DNA from: Burkholderiaceae bacterium 16
GTDB taxonomy: Bacteria; Pseudomonadota; Gammaproteobacteria; Burkholderiales; Burkholderiaceae
Reading direction: 5' to 3'
Assembly (NCBI GenBank): GCA_000955785.1
Contig: JYOD01000065.1
Span: forward strand, 74,877-138,876
DNA length: 64,000 nt
Part shown: positions 25,023-33,256 of the stretch, one piece after another
Layout: the number at the start of each line of letters is the position of its first letter
Position numbering within the stretch: position 1 is the first letter of the stretch
Notes under the pieces: generated by a model
What the model was told of the DNA's origin: nothing
Database searches by the model: none
What the model saw: only the letters and a program-made list of their open reading frames with translations
Position numbers and translations under genes: made by a program

Positions 25023-26771
25023 TCAGGCCGCCACGTCGAACATCTTGCGCAGAGTCGATTTCAGGATTTTGCCGTTGGCATTTCGCGGCAGCATGTCGGG
25101 GCAGAAGACGATTCGCACCGGTACCTTGAAGGCCGCCAGCCGCTCGCCCACGAACGCCTGCAGTTCGGCCTCCGTCGCTTGCGCACCCGACTTGAGGCTG
25201 ACCACCGCCGCCGGTTCTTCGCCCAGCGTGCGGTGGGCGATGCCCACCAGCGCCGCGTCCATCACCGCCGGGTGATCGTACAGCGCGCTCTCGACCTCGA
25301 TGCAATAGATGTTCTCGCCGCCGCGGATCAGCATGTCCTTCATGCGGTCGACGATATAGACGAACCCTTCCTCGTCCAGCCGCGCAATGTCGCCGGTCTT
25401 GAGCCAGCCGTCGATGAACGTCTGCGCGGTAGCTTCCGGCTTGTTCCAGTAACCGCGCACCACATTGGCGCCTCGCACCATCAGTTCGCCGGTTTCGCCG
25501 GTGGGCAAGCCGCGGCCGCGTCCATCCACCACCTTCATCTCGCCAATGGGCAGTGCCGGCCCGCCGCTTTCCGGGCGCGCCACATATTCCTCGGCGCTGT
25601 GGCTGGTGAAGGTGGCCGAGGTCTCGGTCATGCCCCAGCCGATGCCGGGTGCCGAGTGCGGGAACACCTCGGTGATGCGGCGCACCAGTTCGGCCGACGC
25701 GGGTGCGCCACCGTAATTGACGTTTTCCAGCGATGACAGGTCGAAGCGCTCGCGCTCCGGATGCTCGATGATCTGCCATGCGATGGTGGGGACACCGCCA
25801 GCCGCCGTGCAGCGCTCGCGTTCGATCAGTCCCATGGCGCGCACCACGTCCCAGCGGCGCATCAGTACGATCTTGGTGCCGCTGGCCAGCGCGCCGTTTA
25901 GCACCGCCATGCAGCCGGTGACGTGGAAGAAGGGCACCGACAGCAGCATGCCTTTCTGCGGCGCGGCAGGGTCAGGGGCCGGGATGGTTTCGCCACGGCG
26001 CAGGCAATTGCGCATCGGGCTGAACGCGGCGGCCACGGCTACGTTGGTAGCATTGCGGTGGGTGCCGAGCGCGCCCTTGGGCTTGCCGGTGGTGCCCGAG
26101 GTGTAGAAGATGGTGGCGTCGTCGTCGGCGTCGAGCGGAATGACCGGCACCGGCAACCCGGGCAGCGCGGCCCATTGCGCGGGGGTGCCGATCAGGCCTT
26201 CCAGCGCCGCGATGCGCGCGTCGGCCTGTGGGGCAGTGGCGCGGCTGACGTAGATCTTTTCCAGCGCGGGGCAGCCCGGCAGATGCTCCAGGATGCGGCC
26301 CAGGCGCTCGTCGTCCACGATGGCGATCTTGCTGCCGGAGTCGGCCAGGCCGTATTCCAGTTCGGCGCCGGTCCACCAGGCATTGAGCGGCGTGACGATG
26401 GCGCCGGCCAGCAAGGCGCCATAGAAGACCGCCGGCCATTCCGGCAAGTTGCGCATGGCCAGCGCAACGCGATCGCCCTTGCGCACGCCGTCGCGGATCA
26501 GCGCATGCGCGATGGTCAGCGCGGCACGGCCGAACGCGTCATAGGACACGCGTTCGTCTTCATAGACGACGAAGGTCTTGTCACCCAGCGCGCGGGCTTG
26601 CAGGAAAAGGTCGCGCAGCGTGGGCGGCGCGTTTTTCCAGACGGTGGTGGAGATGCTCCGGATCACGCGCGTTTCGGTTTCGAAAGGGGCGCCGGGAGCG
26701 GTAAGGCGGGCGTGCGCTTCGGCCAGGCTGATGGCCGGCCAGGACGTAGCGGTTTGCGGGTTGTTCGACAT
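25023..26771 (-). CDS. Class I adenylate-forming enzyme (acyl-CoA ligase)
   Basis: 582 residues. All core motifs are present: the P-loop TIFYTSGTTGKPKGALGTH, GWGMTETSAT, the hinge region TGDIARLDEEGFVYIVDRMKDMLIRGGENIYCIEVE, and the C-terminal lysine motif RNANGKILKSTLRK. It activates a carboxylic acid with ATP and transfers it to CoA. The acid cannot be specified, but a medium-chain, aryl or cyclic acid is plausible given the SDR gene upstream on the same strand (187 bp gap). The ATG has GGGAGG upstream. Confidence 0.9.
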   Translation of the reverse strand: MSNNPQTATSWPAISLAEAHARLTAPGAPFETETRVIRSISTTVWKNAPPTLRDLFLQARALGDKTFVVYEDERVSYDAFGRAALTIAHALIRDGVRKGDRVALAMRNLPEWPAVFYGALLAGAIVTPLNAWWTGAELEYGLADSGSKIAIVDDERLGRILEHLPGCPALEKIYVSRATAPQADARIAALEGLIGTPAQWAALPGLPVPVIPLDADDDATIFYTSGTTGKPKGALGTHRNATNVAVAAAFSPMRNCLRRGETIPAPDPAAPQKGMLLSVPFFHVTGCMAVLNGALASGTKIVLMRRWDVVRAMGLIERERCTAAGGVPTIAWQIIEHPERERFDLSSLENVNYGGAPASAELVRRITEVFPHSAPGIGWGMTETSATFTSHSAEEYVARPESGGPALPIGEMKVVDGRGRGLPTGETGELMVRGANVVRGYWNKPEATAQTFIDGWLKTGDIARLDEEGFVYIVDRMKDMLIRGGENIYCIEVESALYDHPAVMDAALVGIAHRTLGEEPAAVVSLKSGAQATEAELQAFVGERLAAFKVPVRIVFCPDMLPRNANGKILKSTLRKMFDVAA

Positions 26772-26958
26772 CGATGCCTCCCTGACTGCATGGCAGGATG
26801 GGCAGCGCTCTGGCGTGCCGGCGAGGCACGCATGCCCGCGCGCATCGCCCGCCCGGCGAGCCGGGCGGCAATGGGTGCGGGCACGGTGCGCCGCGGCTCA
26901 GGCCTCAAGCTTCAGGCTTGGAGCGAGCCCGTAAAGGGAACAACGGGTACGGCGTGGC

Positions 26959-27723
26959 TCAGATCGTGACGCCGCCGTCCACCACCATGGCCTGGCCGGT
27001 CATGAAGGTGCTGGCAGCCGAGGCCAGGAATACCGCGGCGCCGGCGATTTCCACCGGTTCGCCGATGCGGCGCAGCGGCGCGCCCTGCGTCGACAGCTTG
27101 TAGCGCTCCGGATCTTCCCACAGCGCCTTGGCGAAATCGGTACGGATCAGGCCCGGTGCGATGCAGTTCACGCGCACGTTGTGCGGACCGAACTCCACCG
27201 CCAGGTTGCGCGCCAGCTGGAAGTCGGCTGCCTTCGAAACGTTGTACACGCCGATGGTGGGCGAGCCGCGCAGGCCGCCGATGGACGACACGATGATGAT
27301 CGAGCCGTCCTTGCGCTCGATCATCTGCGGCGCGACCATCTGAATCAGCCAGTGGTTGGAGATGACGTTGTTGTCCAGCACCTTGCGGAACTGCTCGTCG
27401 GTGACGCCGCTCATCGGGCCGTAGTAGGGATTGGAGGCGGCGTTGCAGACCAGCACGTCGATCTTGCCGAACGTGCTGTTCGTTGTGTCGACCAGGTGCT
27501 GGAGATCTTCCTTGGAGGAGATATTGGCCGGTACGGCGATAGCGGTGCTGGCACCATGCCTGGCATTGATGGCATCGACGACTTCCTGGCAGGCCTCGGC
27601 CTTGCGCGAGGAAATCACCACTTTGGCCCCTTGTACCGCCATCTGCTCCGCGATGGCACGGCCAATGCCGCGTGAAGAGCCGGTGACGACGGCAACCTTG
27701 CCGGTCAGGTCGAACAATGACAT
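26959..27723 (-). CDS. Short-chain dehydrogenase/reductase
   Basis: 254 residues, classical SDR: TGSSRGIGRAIAEQ near the N-terminus, CNAASNPY in place of NNAG, a serine in IIVSSIGGLRGSP and the catalytic YNVSK. The C-terminus FMTGQAMVVDGGVTI is typical of the 3-oxoacyl reductase-like group. AGGAGA lies before the ATG. It probably forms a unit with the acyl-CoA ligase downstream, which would make its substrate a hydroxy- or ketoacyl-CoA. Confidence 0.9.
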   Translation of the reverse strand: MSLFDLTGKVAVVTGSSRGIGRAIAEQMAVQGAKVVISSRKAEACQEVVDAINARHGASTAIAVPANISSKEDLQHLVDTTNSTFGKIDVLVCNAASNPYYGPMSGVTDEQFRKVLDNNVISNHWLIQMVAPQMIERKDGSIIIVSSIGGLRGSPTIGVYNVSKAADFQLARNLAVEFGPHNVRVNCIAPGLIRTDFAKALWEDPERYKLSTQGAPLRRIGEPVEIAGAAVFLASAASTFMTGQAMVVDGGVTI

Positions 27724-28091
27724 GCGTGTCTCCTGGTGTCCTGGTCCTCGCGGGGCGGGACCAGATGTTCTGTAAAGGGCGCTATCGAAACTTCATATTG
27801 GCAGCATCGCCGGATGCGTGTTCTGCACAGCGGATCATGTCGCGGTGCCGCGCGGCCAGGCCGCTGATCGCGCGCCCGGCAATGCTACCGCCCGGTACAT
27901 TATGGTTGGGCGCTATCGCGCAGTCCACACACAAATCTGCGGCTGGCCCGGCTTATCAGCGTTTTTTCTTTTGGCAATGAGCGCGGTGCATAGCGTGCGT
28001 GCGATGCGCGCGCGAGGGTATGCTTGCAACGCGCCCGGCTTGCAACGCGTCGCGGGGCCAAACCAATCATTCAGGACAAGGTAAGCGCCAC
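27724..28091. other. Divergent intergenic region
   Basis: 368 bp between the SDR gene and the TraB/GumN gene. It must hold both promoters, but none is clear. A CGCG/GCGC-rich stretch near 27995-28020 and the repeat GCTTGCAACGCG (twice, 28022-28055) are the only visible structure. Confidence 0.35.
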
Positions 28092-28865
28092 ATGCTCTGG
28101 CAAATCAGGAATACCGAGGTCTACCTGCTCGGGGCGATCCACGTGCTGGATGCGCCGTTATCGGCCCTGGAGCGGGCCGCTGAGCAAGCCTGGCACGCAT
28201 CGGCCCGCATCGTCTTCGAGGTAGCGCTGGACCGGCAACCGGATTTCGGCGCGGCGTATTTCCCGGACGGCGATGGTCTCAGCCAGCACCTGCCGCCTGC
28301 CACGTTCGAGCAGGTGCGGGCGCTATGGCTGGACTTCGGGCTGCCCGGTGCTGAGCTGGAACACCTGCGGCCCGTGTTTGCCGCAATGCACCTGCAGTTC
28401 GCGCTGGCCGCGCGGCACGGCATCCTGGCGCAGTATGGCGTCGATCGTTTCTTGTGGACGCGCGCTACGGTGGAAGGACGGGCCACGGATGCGCTGGAAG
28501 ACGGTACCGACGCGCTGCGCATGCTGCAGGGCGTGCCGCTGGATGAGCAGATGTCGATGCTGGCCTTCTTCGCCGAGCAACCCGAACTTGCCGCCGCGGA
28601 GCCGGCCGACATGGTGCGGTGGTGGCGGCAGGGGCAAGCCGAACCGTTCGCCAGGCTGCTTGCGCAGCGCCGGGCACAGTGGCCGTGCTCGCTGGCGGTC
28701 CTGGTCGACGCGCGCAACCGGCAATGGATGCCGAAGATCCGGTCGCTGATCGCGGACCGCGTACCGACCCTGATCGTCGCGGGCGCGCTGCATATGGTCG
28801 GGGACGCGGGCCTGCCGGCGCTGCTTGCAGCGGCAGGCTTCGAGGTCCGCGCTGAATCGGGCTGA
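28092..28865 (+). CDS. TraB/GumN family protein
   Basis: 257 residues from the ATG giving MLWQIRNTEVYLLGAIHVLD. It shows the TraB/GumN (Tiki-like) fold: the N-terminal GAIHVLD with its histidine, a glutamate in RIVFEVALD, the central region EDGTDALRMLQGVPLDEQMSML, RNRQWMPKIRSLI and the C-terminal IVAGALHMVGDAGLPALL. These histidines and glutamates match the putative metal-protease site of the family. There is no signal peptide on this start, so it would be cytoplasmic. The function in bacteria is not settled. Confidence 0.85.
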   Translation: MLWQIRNTEVYLLGAIHVLDAPLSALERAAEQAWHASARIVFEVALDRQPDFGAAYFPDGDGLSQHLPPATFEQVRALWLDFGLPGAELEHLRPVFAAMHLQFALAARHGILAQYGVDRFLWTRATVEGRATDALEDGTDALRMLQGVPLDEQMSMLAFFAEQPELAAAEPADMVRWWRQGQAEPFARLLAQRRAQWPCSLAVLVDARNRQWMPKIRSLIADRVPTLIVAGALHMVGDAGLPALLAAAGFEVRAESG

Positions 28866-28883
28866 AGCCGGGTATCGGCGCAC

Positions 28884-29741
28884 CTAGCCTGGCCGCCGCG
28901 CCGCTATCAGCGCGGGCAGCATCTGCGTTAGTTGATCCCGGTCGGCGGTATCCAGCGCGAGGCCGAAGCTGTCCGCCAGCGTTTCGACAATTGCCGCCGG
29001 GGTCTCCAGGCGCTGGCGTTGCGCGCTGCCATCGCCAGCGCGCACGGTAAGGTCGTCGTTGATCAGCGTCAGCCGGCTGTCGCCCCGCGAGCGCGCCATG
29101 GTCAGCGCGTTGCGGAACAAGCTGCCGGGATGGGTTGAGGTGTACCAGTTGCGCGGTTCGAAATCGATCGCCTGCTGCGGCGAAAGATCGAATCGGTAGA
29201 GCTTGAGCCAGCCGTTTGCGCCGCCGACTTCCAGGTCGTAGAGATGAAACGCGGCGCCGGGCGTATCCACCGCGGCCAGGCGGTAGGGGAATGCTGTATC
29301 GGCACGCTCCGTCTGCGGCAGCGGCATCGCGCGATACGGATTGGGGCCGCCGAAGCCCACGTCCACGATATAGCTGTGATGTGCCGCTTCCACGCGCAGC
29401 AGCATATGCGATTGCATGGTGGGCACATCGTCAGGGATATTCCACCGCACCCGCGCGGCGAGCGCTGTGACGCCATAGCCAAGCGTTAGCAGCACGGCGG
29501 CAAGCAAGGTGTTCTGCTCGAAACAGTAGCCGCCGCGCGCATGCGTGACCAGCTTGTCGAAGACTGCGTCCAGGCCGATGCGGATCGGGCGCCCGAGCAG
29601 CACGTCGACATTTTCAAACGGAATATGCACCAGGTGCGCGGCAATCAGGCTGTCGAGCGCCGCGCGGTCCGGCTGGCCGGGTCGCGGATGGCCGATGCGC
29701 TCGAGATAGGCGTGCAGGCAGATGTCATCTAGCGTAGTCAT
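28884..29741 (-). CDS. nat: Arylamine N-acetyltransferase
   Basis: 285 residues with the NAT catalytic triad C73 (RGGYCFEQN), H112 (MQSHMLLRV) and D127 (VDVGFGGPN). It transfers acetyl from acetyl-CoA to arylamines or hydrazines in the cytoplasm. The start codon lies at the end of an 8-bp tandem repeat (29738-29769), which replaces any normal ribosome-binding site directly before the ATG. The gene is convergent with the TraB/GumN gene and 82 bp from the Crp/Fnr-type regulator gene on the same strand, so it may be the second gene of that transcript. Confidence 0.92.
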   Translation of the reverse strand: MTTLDDICLHAYLERIGHPRPGQPDRAALDSLIAAHLVHIPFENVDVLLGRPIRIGLDAVFDKLVTHARGGYCFEQNTLLAAVLLTLGYGVTALAARVRWNIPDDVPTMQSHMLLRVEAAHHSYIVDVGFGGPNPYRAMPLPQTERADTAFPYRLAAVDTPGAAFHLYDLEVGGANGWLKLYRFDLSPQQAIDFEPRNWYTSTHPGSLFRNALTMARSRGDSRLTLINDDLTVRAGDGSAQRQRLETPAAIVETLADSFGLALDTADRDQLTQMLPALIAARRPG

Positions 29742-29769
29742 GTGGTCATGTGGTCATGTGGTCATGTCG
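29738..29769. repeat. 8-bp tandem repeat covering the NAT start codon
   Basis: TCATGTGG is repeated three times, with a fourth copy ending TCG. Read on the minus strand each unit gives ATGACCACATGA, a three-codon ORF whose TGA overlaps the next ATG; the last ATG is the NAT start. The nearest ribosome-binding-like sequence (AAGG) lies before the first unit. Confidence 0.85.
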
Positions 29770-29823
29770 ATGTTTGCCTTGCGCTACCCGCGCAGGCCGA
29801 AGTATCGGGAAGTCTTGGCGGGT

Positions 29824-30534
29824 TCAGTCCAGCGCCAGCAGTGCCGGCAGGTCGAGCAACTCGATGTCGGCGTAATGCAGCCGCAGGAGCCCTCGCGTTT
29901 CGAGCTCGCGCAGAGCCTGGTTGACCGTCTGGCGAGACAAGCCGAGCATCTGGCCAAGCTGTTCCTGCGGGATGTGTACGGAGCGGCGCTCCAGTCCGGG
30001 CAGGTTGCCGTAAGCCTGGGCCATGGCCACCAGCCGGCGCGCGGTGCGCGCGAGCGGGGGCAGCAATTGCGTCTCTTCCACGTAAAGGAACGCCTCCCGG
30101 GTCTTGGCTGCGAGCAGCTTGCCAAATTCCCGCCACCATTCGGGATGCGTGGACAGCATCGCATAGAGCCTGTCGCGCTGCAGGTGCAGCACGGTGGCCG
30201 CGCTGGTGGCGTGGGCATCGTGCGTGCGGGCCAGTCCGTCAAAAAGGCAGATCTCGCCAAACCAGTTGCCCGGTTCCAGCAGGCCGAGCAAGGCCGCCTT
30301 GCCCGACTCGCTGTGGGTGTCGATCTGTACCGTGCCGGCCACCACGGCGTAGATACCATCAAAAGCGTCGCCGCGGGCAAACAGCAACTGGCCGGCCGCG
30401 AGCTTGCGGCTGACGGCGTCCCGCAGCAGGGTGTCCTGCAGAGCCGCCGGCAAGGTGCCGAACCAGTTGCCACCACGCAGGACGCGCAGCGGATCCGGGG
30501 ACGGCTCCTGCCGTTCGCGGGGCGCCAAGCGCAT
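29824..30534 (-). CDS. Crp/Fnr-family transcriptional regulator
   Basis: 236 residues. A cyclic-nucleotide-binding beta roll (about residues 20-135; FARGDAFDGIYAVVAGTVQI, LEPGNWFGEICLFDG) is followed by the long dimer helix and a winged helix-turn-helix (VHIPQEQLGQMLGLSRQTVNQALRELETRGLL). There is no FNR-type N-terminal cysteine cluster, so it is not an oxygen sensor of that kind. The effector is unknown. AAAAGGAGA precedes the ATG. It is divergent from the Mpo1-like gene and upstream of nat. Confidence 0.9.
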   Translation of the reverse strand: MRLAPRERQEPSPDPLRVLRGGNWFGTLPAALQDTLLRDAVSRKLAAGQLLFARGDAFDGIYAVVAGTVQIDTHSESGKAALLGLLEPGNWFGEICLFDGLARTHDAHATSAATVLHLQRDRLYAMLSTHPEWWREFGKLLAAKTREAFLYVEETQLLPPLARTARRLVAMAQAYGNLPGLERRSVHIPQEQLGQMLGLSRQTVNQALRELETRGLLRLHYADIELLDLPALLALD

Positions 30535-30673
30535 GATGATCTCCTTTTATCGGCGCTGTGCCGGATTGTCAGAAACCGGACAGACGGGCTTTTCCCTGCC
30601 TATTACTATACGGCCACAACAGGCGGCCACCATAAAGCAGCCGCGAGAACTATGCCCCGGCAGGAGGAGCCCC

Positions 30674-31171
30674 GTGAAGACCCTGATCGACCACTTGGCC
30701 AACTACGCAGCCTATCACCGCGACGCGCGCAACGTGTTCACCCATTTCATCGGCATTCCCATGATTGTGCTGGCCGTGACCACGCTGCTGGCCCGCCCGG
30801 CCATGACGCTGGGCGAAGGCCCGGCGTACCTGACCCCGGCCATGGTGGTGTATGGGTTGTCCTGCCTGTTCTACCTGCGCCTGTCGGCGGGTTTCGGGCT
30901 GGCAATGACACTGATCCTGGCCGGTTTCGTCTACCTCGGCGACGCGATCGCGGCGCTGTCCACCGGCGTGTGGCTGGCCTGGGGCGTCGGCCTGTTCGTG
31001 GCGGGCTGGCTGATCCAGTTTATCGGCCACTATTACGAAGGCCGCAAGCCAGCGTTTGTGGACGATCTGGCCGGACTGCTGATCGGGCCGCTGTTCCTGG
31101 TGGCGGAAGCCGCCTTTGCCGCAGGCCTGGCGCGGGAGACACGAGAGGCCGTCATCGCCCATGCGCAATGA
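30674..31171 (+). CDS. Mpo1/YGL010w-like membrane protein (DUF962)
   Basis: 165 residues from a GTG start, chosen because GGAGGAG sits 7 bases before it; the frame is open upstream only through the divergent regulator region. Four or five hydrophobic segments are present. The conserved histidine motifs HRDARNVFTHFIGIP and GHYYEGRKPAF match the Mpo1-like family, whose yeast member is an Fe(II) dioxygenase acting on 2-hydroxy fatty acids. Whether the bacterial protein has that activity is not established. Its 3' end overlaps the convergent LysR gene by 20 bp. Confidence 0.85.
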   Translation: MKTLIDHLANYAAYHRDARNVFTHFIGIPMIVLAVTTLLARPAMTLGEGPAYLTPAMVVYGLSCLFYLRLSAGFGLAMTLILAGFVYLGDAIAALSTGVWLAWGVGLFVAGWLIQFIGHYYEGRKPAFVDDLAGLLIGPLFLVAEAAFAAGLARETREAVIAHAQ

Positions 31172-32084
31172 CGGCAGGATCCTCCTGCGCGCCGCACTCC
31201 AGCAGCCAGCCGCGTAGCTGCAGGACCTTGTCGTCGGGTGCCAGGCCGCGCCGGTGGGCGAAGTAATAGGCCTTGCGATTGTCGATGCCGGCCGGCAGCG
31301 TGGTGAATGGCACCACCAGCTGGCCCTGCGCCAGTTCCTCGGTGATCAGGATACGCGGGATCAGGGCTACGCCGACGCCGGCCGCCGCCGCCTGCGCCAG
31401 CATGGTGTAGAGGTCGTAGCGCGGGCCGCGCAAGGCTTGCGCCGGCTGCGCCGCGCCCGCGGCGGCAAGCCAGTCGCTCCAGGCGCGCAAGCGCGTGTTC
31501 AGGTGGAGCAGCGGAAGTTCAAGCAGTTGATCCAGGCCCAGTTGCTTGCGGCGTCCCAGCAGGGAAGGACTGCACACCGGCACCGAAGGGCCTTCTCCCA
31601 GGATGCGCTCGCCTTCGGTCCCCGGCCACAAGCCCTCGCCGTAATAGATCGCCGCGTCGAAAGCGGTATCGCTAAGCTCGAATGCCTCGGTGCGCGCCGA
31701 CAGGTGCAGCGTCAGGTCGGGCAGGGCGCGGGCGAGCAGCGGCAGGCGCGGGATCAGCCACTGGCTGGCAAAGGTGGGCCCGATCGCCAGCTCGATGGCG
31801 CGCCCGCGCGGGCGCTGGGCCATTACATCCAGCGTGACCTGCTCGATCTGGTCGAGCCGCTCCCGCACTTCCTCGGCATAGGTCCCGCCCGCCGGCGTCA
31901 GCACGATGCGCTTGCGGATGCGGTGGAAAAGCGGCACGCCAAGCCGCGCTTCCAGGCCGGCGATCTGCCGGCATACCGCGCTTTCCGTTACCGCCAGCTC
32001 GTCCGCGGCGCGGGTAAAACTGCCCAGCCGTGCCGCGGCCTCGAACATCTGCAGCGCCGTGAGACTGGGAATGCCTTTGCGCAT
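31152..32084 (-). CDS. LysR-family regulator, GcvA-like
   Basis: 310 residues from the ATG giving MRKGIPSLTALQMFEAAAR; the open frame upstream lacks similarity. The N-terminal winged helix is LGSFTRAADELAVTESAVCRQIAGLEARLGVPLFHR, followed by the effector domain with FASQWLIPRLPLLARALPDLTLHL, as in GcvA-type LysR proteins. It is divergent from the 2-oxoadipate dioxygenase gene (134 bp between starts), so that gene is the likely target and a lysine-pathway acid the likely effector. The 3' end overlaps the convergent Mpo1-like gene. Confidence 0.88.
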   Translation of the reverse strand: MRKGIPSLTALQMFEAAARLGSFTRAADELAVTESAVCRQIAGLEARLGVPLFHRIRKRIVLTPAGGTYAEEVRERLDQIEQVTLDVMAQRPRGRAIELAIGPTFASQWLIPRLPLLARALPDLTLHLSARTEAFELSDTAFDAAIYYGEGLWPGTEGERILGEGPSVPVCSPSLLGRRKQLGLDQLLELPLLHLNTRLRAWSDWLAAAGAAQPAQALRGPRYDLYTMLAQAAAAGVGVALIPRILITEELAQGQLVVPFTTLPAGIDNRKAYYFAHRRGLAPDDKVLQLRGWLLECGAQEDPAVIAHGR

Positions 32085-32218
32085 AGTGCGTTTTTGGAAG
32101 GAAGTTGGTGCGAAGTTATCAATTGTACGAAGTCTGCCGCGGTCGCACAATAAGACCCGCCCGGAGGCCGCCGGCCCCCGCCACCCCCCGAAAACAAACG
32201 AATTCAAGCGCATTGACC

Positions 32219-33238
32219 ATGACGAAGCCGAATCTGCAACGCCTCCTCGAGACCGTTTGTGGCGAGACACAAGCAGCCGAGTTGCTGCAATTGATGAATG
32301 TTTCCCCGCAACTGCTGTCTTCCAGCAGCGAACAAGCCAGCCGCGCCGAAGTAGCGCAGGCGCTCAATATGGTGCTGTTCGCTGGCATCCTCGAACGCGT
32401 GCCGACGGGCATGGCCTATACGCGCGACGTCATCGAGGCGGGCGGCCAGGTAGTGTTCGACCACGGCGCGCTGCGCACGGTCAAGTGGGAATGCGGCGAC
32501 CTGCCTTCGGGCGAGATCGCCTTCACCCGCATCCTCGCCCCGCTGGGCTACCGCCTCAACGGCATCTATCCGCTCGATCGCATCGGCATGACGGGCCGCT
32601 CCTACGCGCATGCCGACCTGCCGGACGACATCGCCCAGTACTTCCTGAGCGAACTGCACCCCGAGCGTTTCAGCGCGGCATTCCAGGCCGCGGTATCGCG
32701 CGTGGTGTCGGCGTCCGCCGACCCGCTCGATGACGATGCCGTGGCGCAACTGGCCGTGCTGGAGCGCGATGCCAGCCTGCCGATGGCCGACGCGGCACGG
32801 CTGGTGCCCAAGCTGGCCGCCTGCTTCGACCGTCATCATGCCGAGCCGGCGCTGGCCGACTACGAATTGCTGCTGAAGGAATCCGCCGAGATGGCCTGGA
32901 TTTCCACCGAGGGCAATGCGTTCAACCATGCCACCGACCGCGTGGCGGACGTGCGCGCCGTGGCCGACGCGCAACGCGGCCTGGGTCGTCCGATCAAGGA
33001 TACGGTGGAAGTGTCGCGCTCCGGGCGGGTTCTGCAGACGGCGTTCAAGGCGGACCCGGTGGAGCGCCGGTTTGTCGGCACCGACGGCATCGTGGTAAAG
33101 CGCACCGTGCCGGGCTCGTTCTACGAGTTCATCACGCGCGATTTCGTGCCCGCCTCGGAAGCCGCGGGCGGCACGCTGGACCTGTCCTTCGATGCCGGCA
33201 ATGCCCAAGGCATCTTCAAGATGACGGCTGCCTGCTGA
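32219..33238 (+). CDS. hglS: 2-oxoadipate dioxygenase/decarboxylase (DUF1338, HglS/YdcJ)
   Basis: 339 residues from the ATG giving MTKPNLQRLL. Metal ligands of the DUF1338 family can be placed: H82 (VVFDHGALRTVKW), H237 (NAFNHATDRV) and E303 (SFYEFITRDF), with R86 four residues after the first histidine, as in the Pseudomonas enzyme, where that arginine binds the substrate. The Fe(II) enzyme converts 2-oxoadipate to D-2-hydroxyglutarate in the D-lysine route. No other lysine-pathway gene is adjacent. Control by the divergent LysR gene is inferred. Confidence 0.87.
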   Translation: MTKPNLQRLLETVCGETQAAELLQLMNVSPQLLSSSSEQASRAEVAQALNMVLFAGILERVPTGMAYTRDVIEAGGQVVFDHGALRTVKWECGDLPSGEIAFTRILAPLGYRLNGIYPLDRIGMTGRSYAHADLPDDIAQYFLSELHPERFSAAFQAAVSRVVSASADPLDDDAVAQLAVLERDASLPMADAARLVPKLAACFDRHHAEPALADYELLLKESAEMAWISTEGNAFNHATDRVADVRAVADAQRGLGRPIKDTVEVSRSGRVLQTAFKADPVERRFVGTDGIVVKRTVPGSFYEFITRDFVPASEAAGGTLDLSFDAGNAQGIFKMTAAC

Positions 33239-33256
33239 CAGGCAAGGGCGGGCCTG

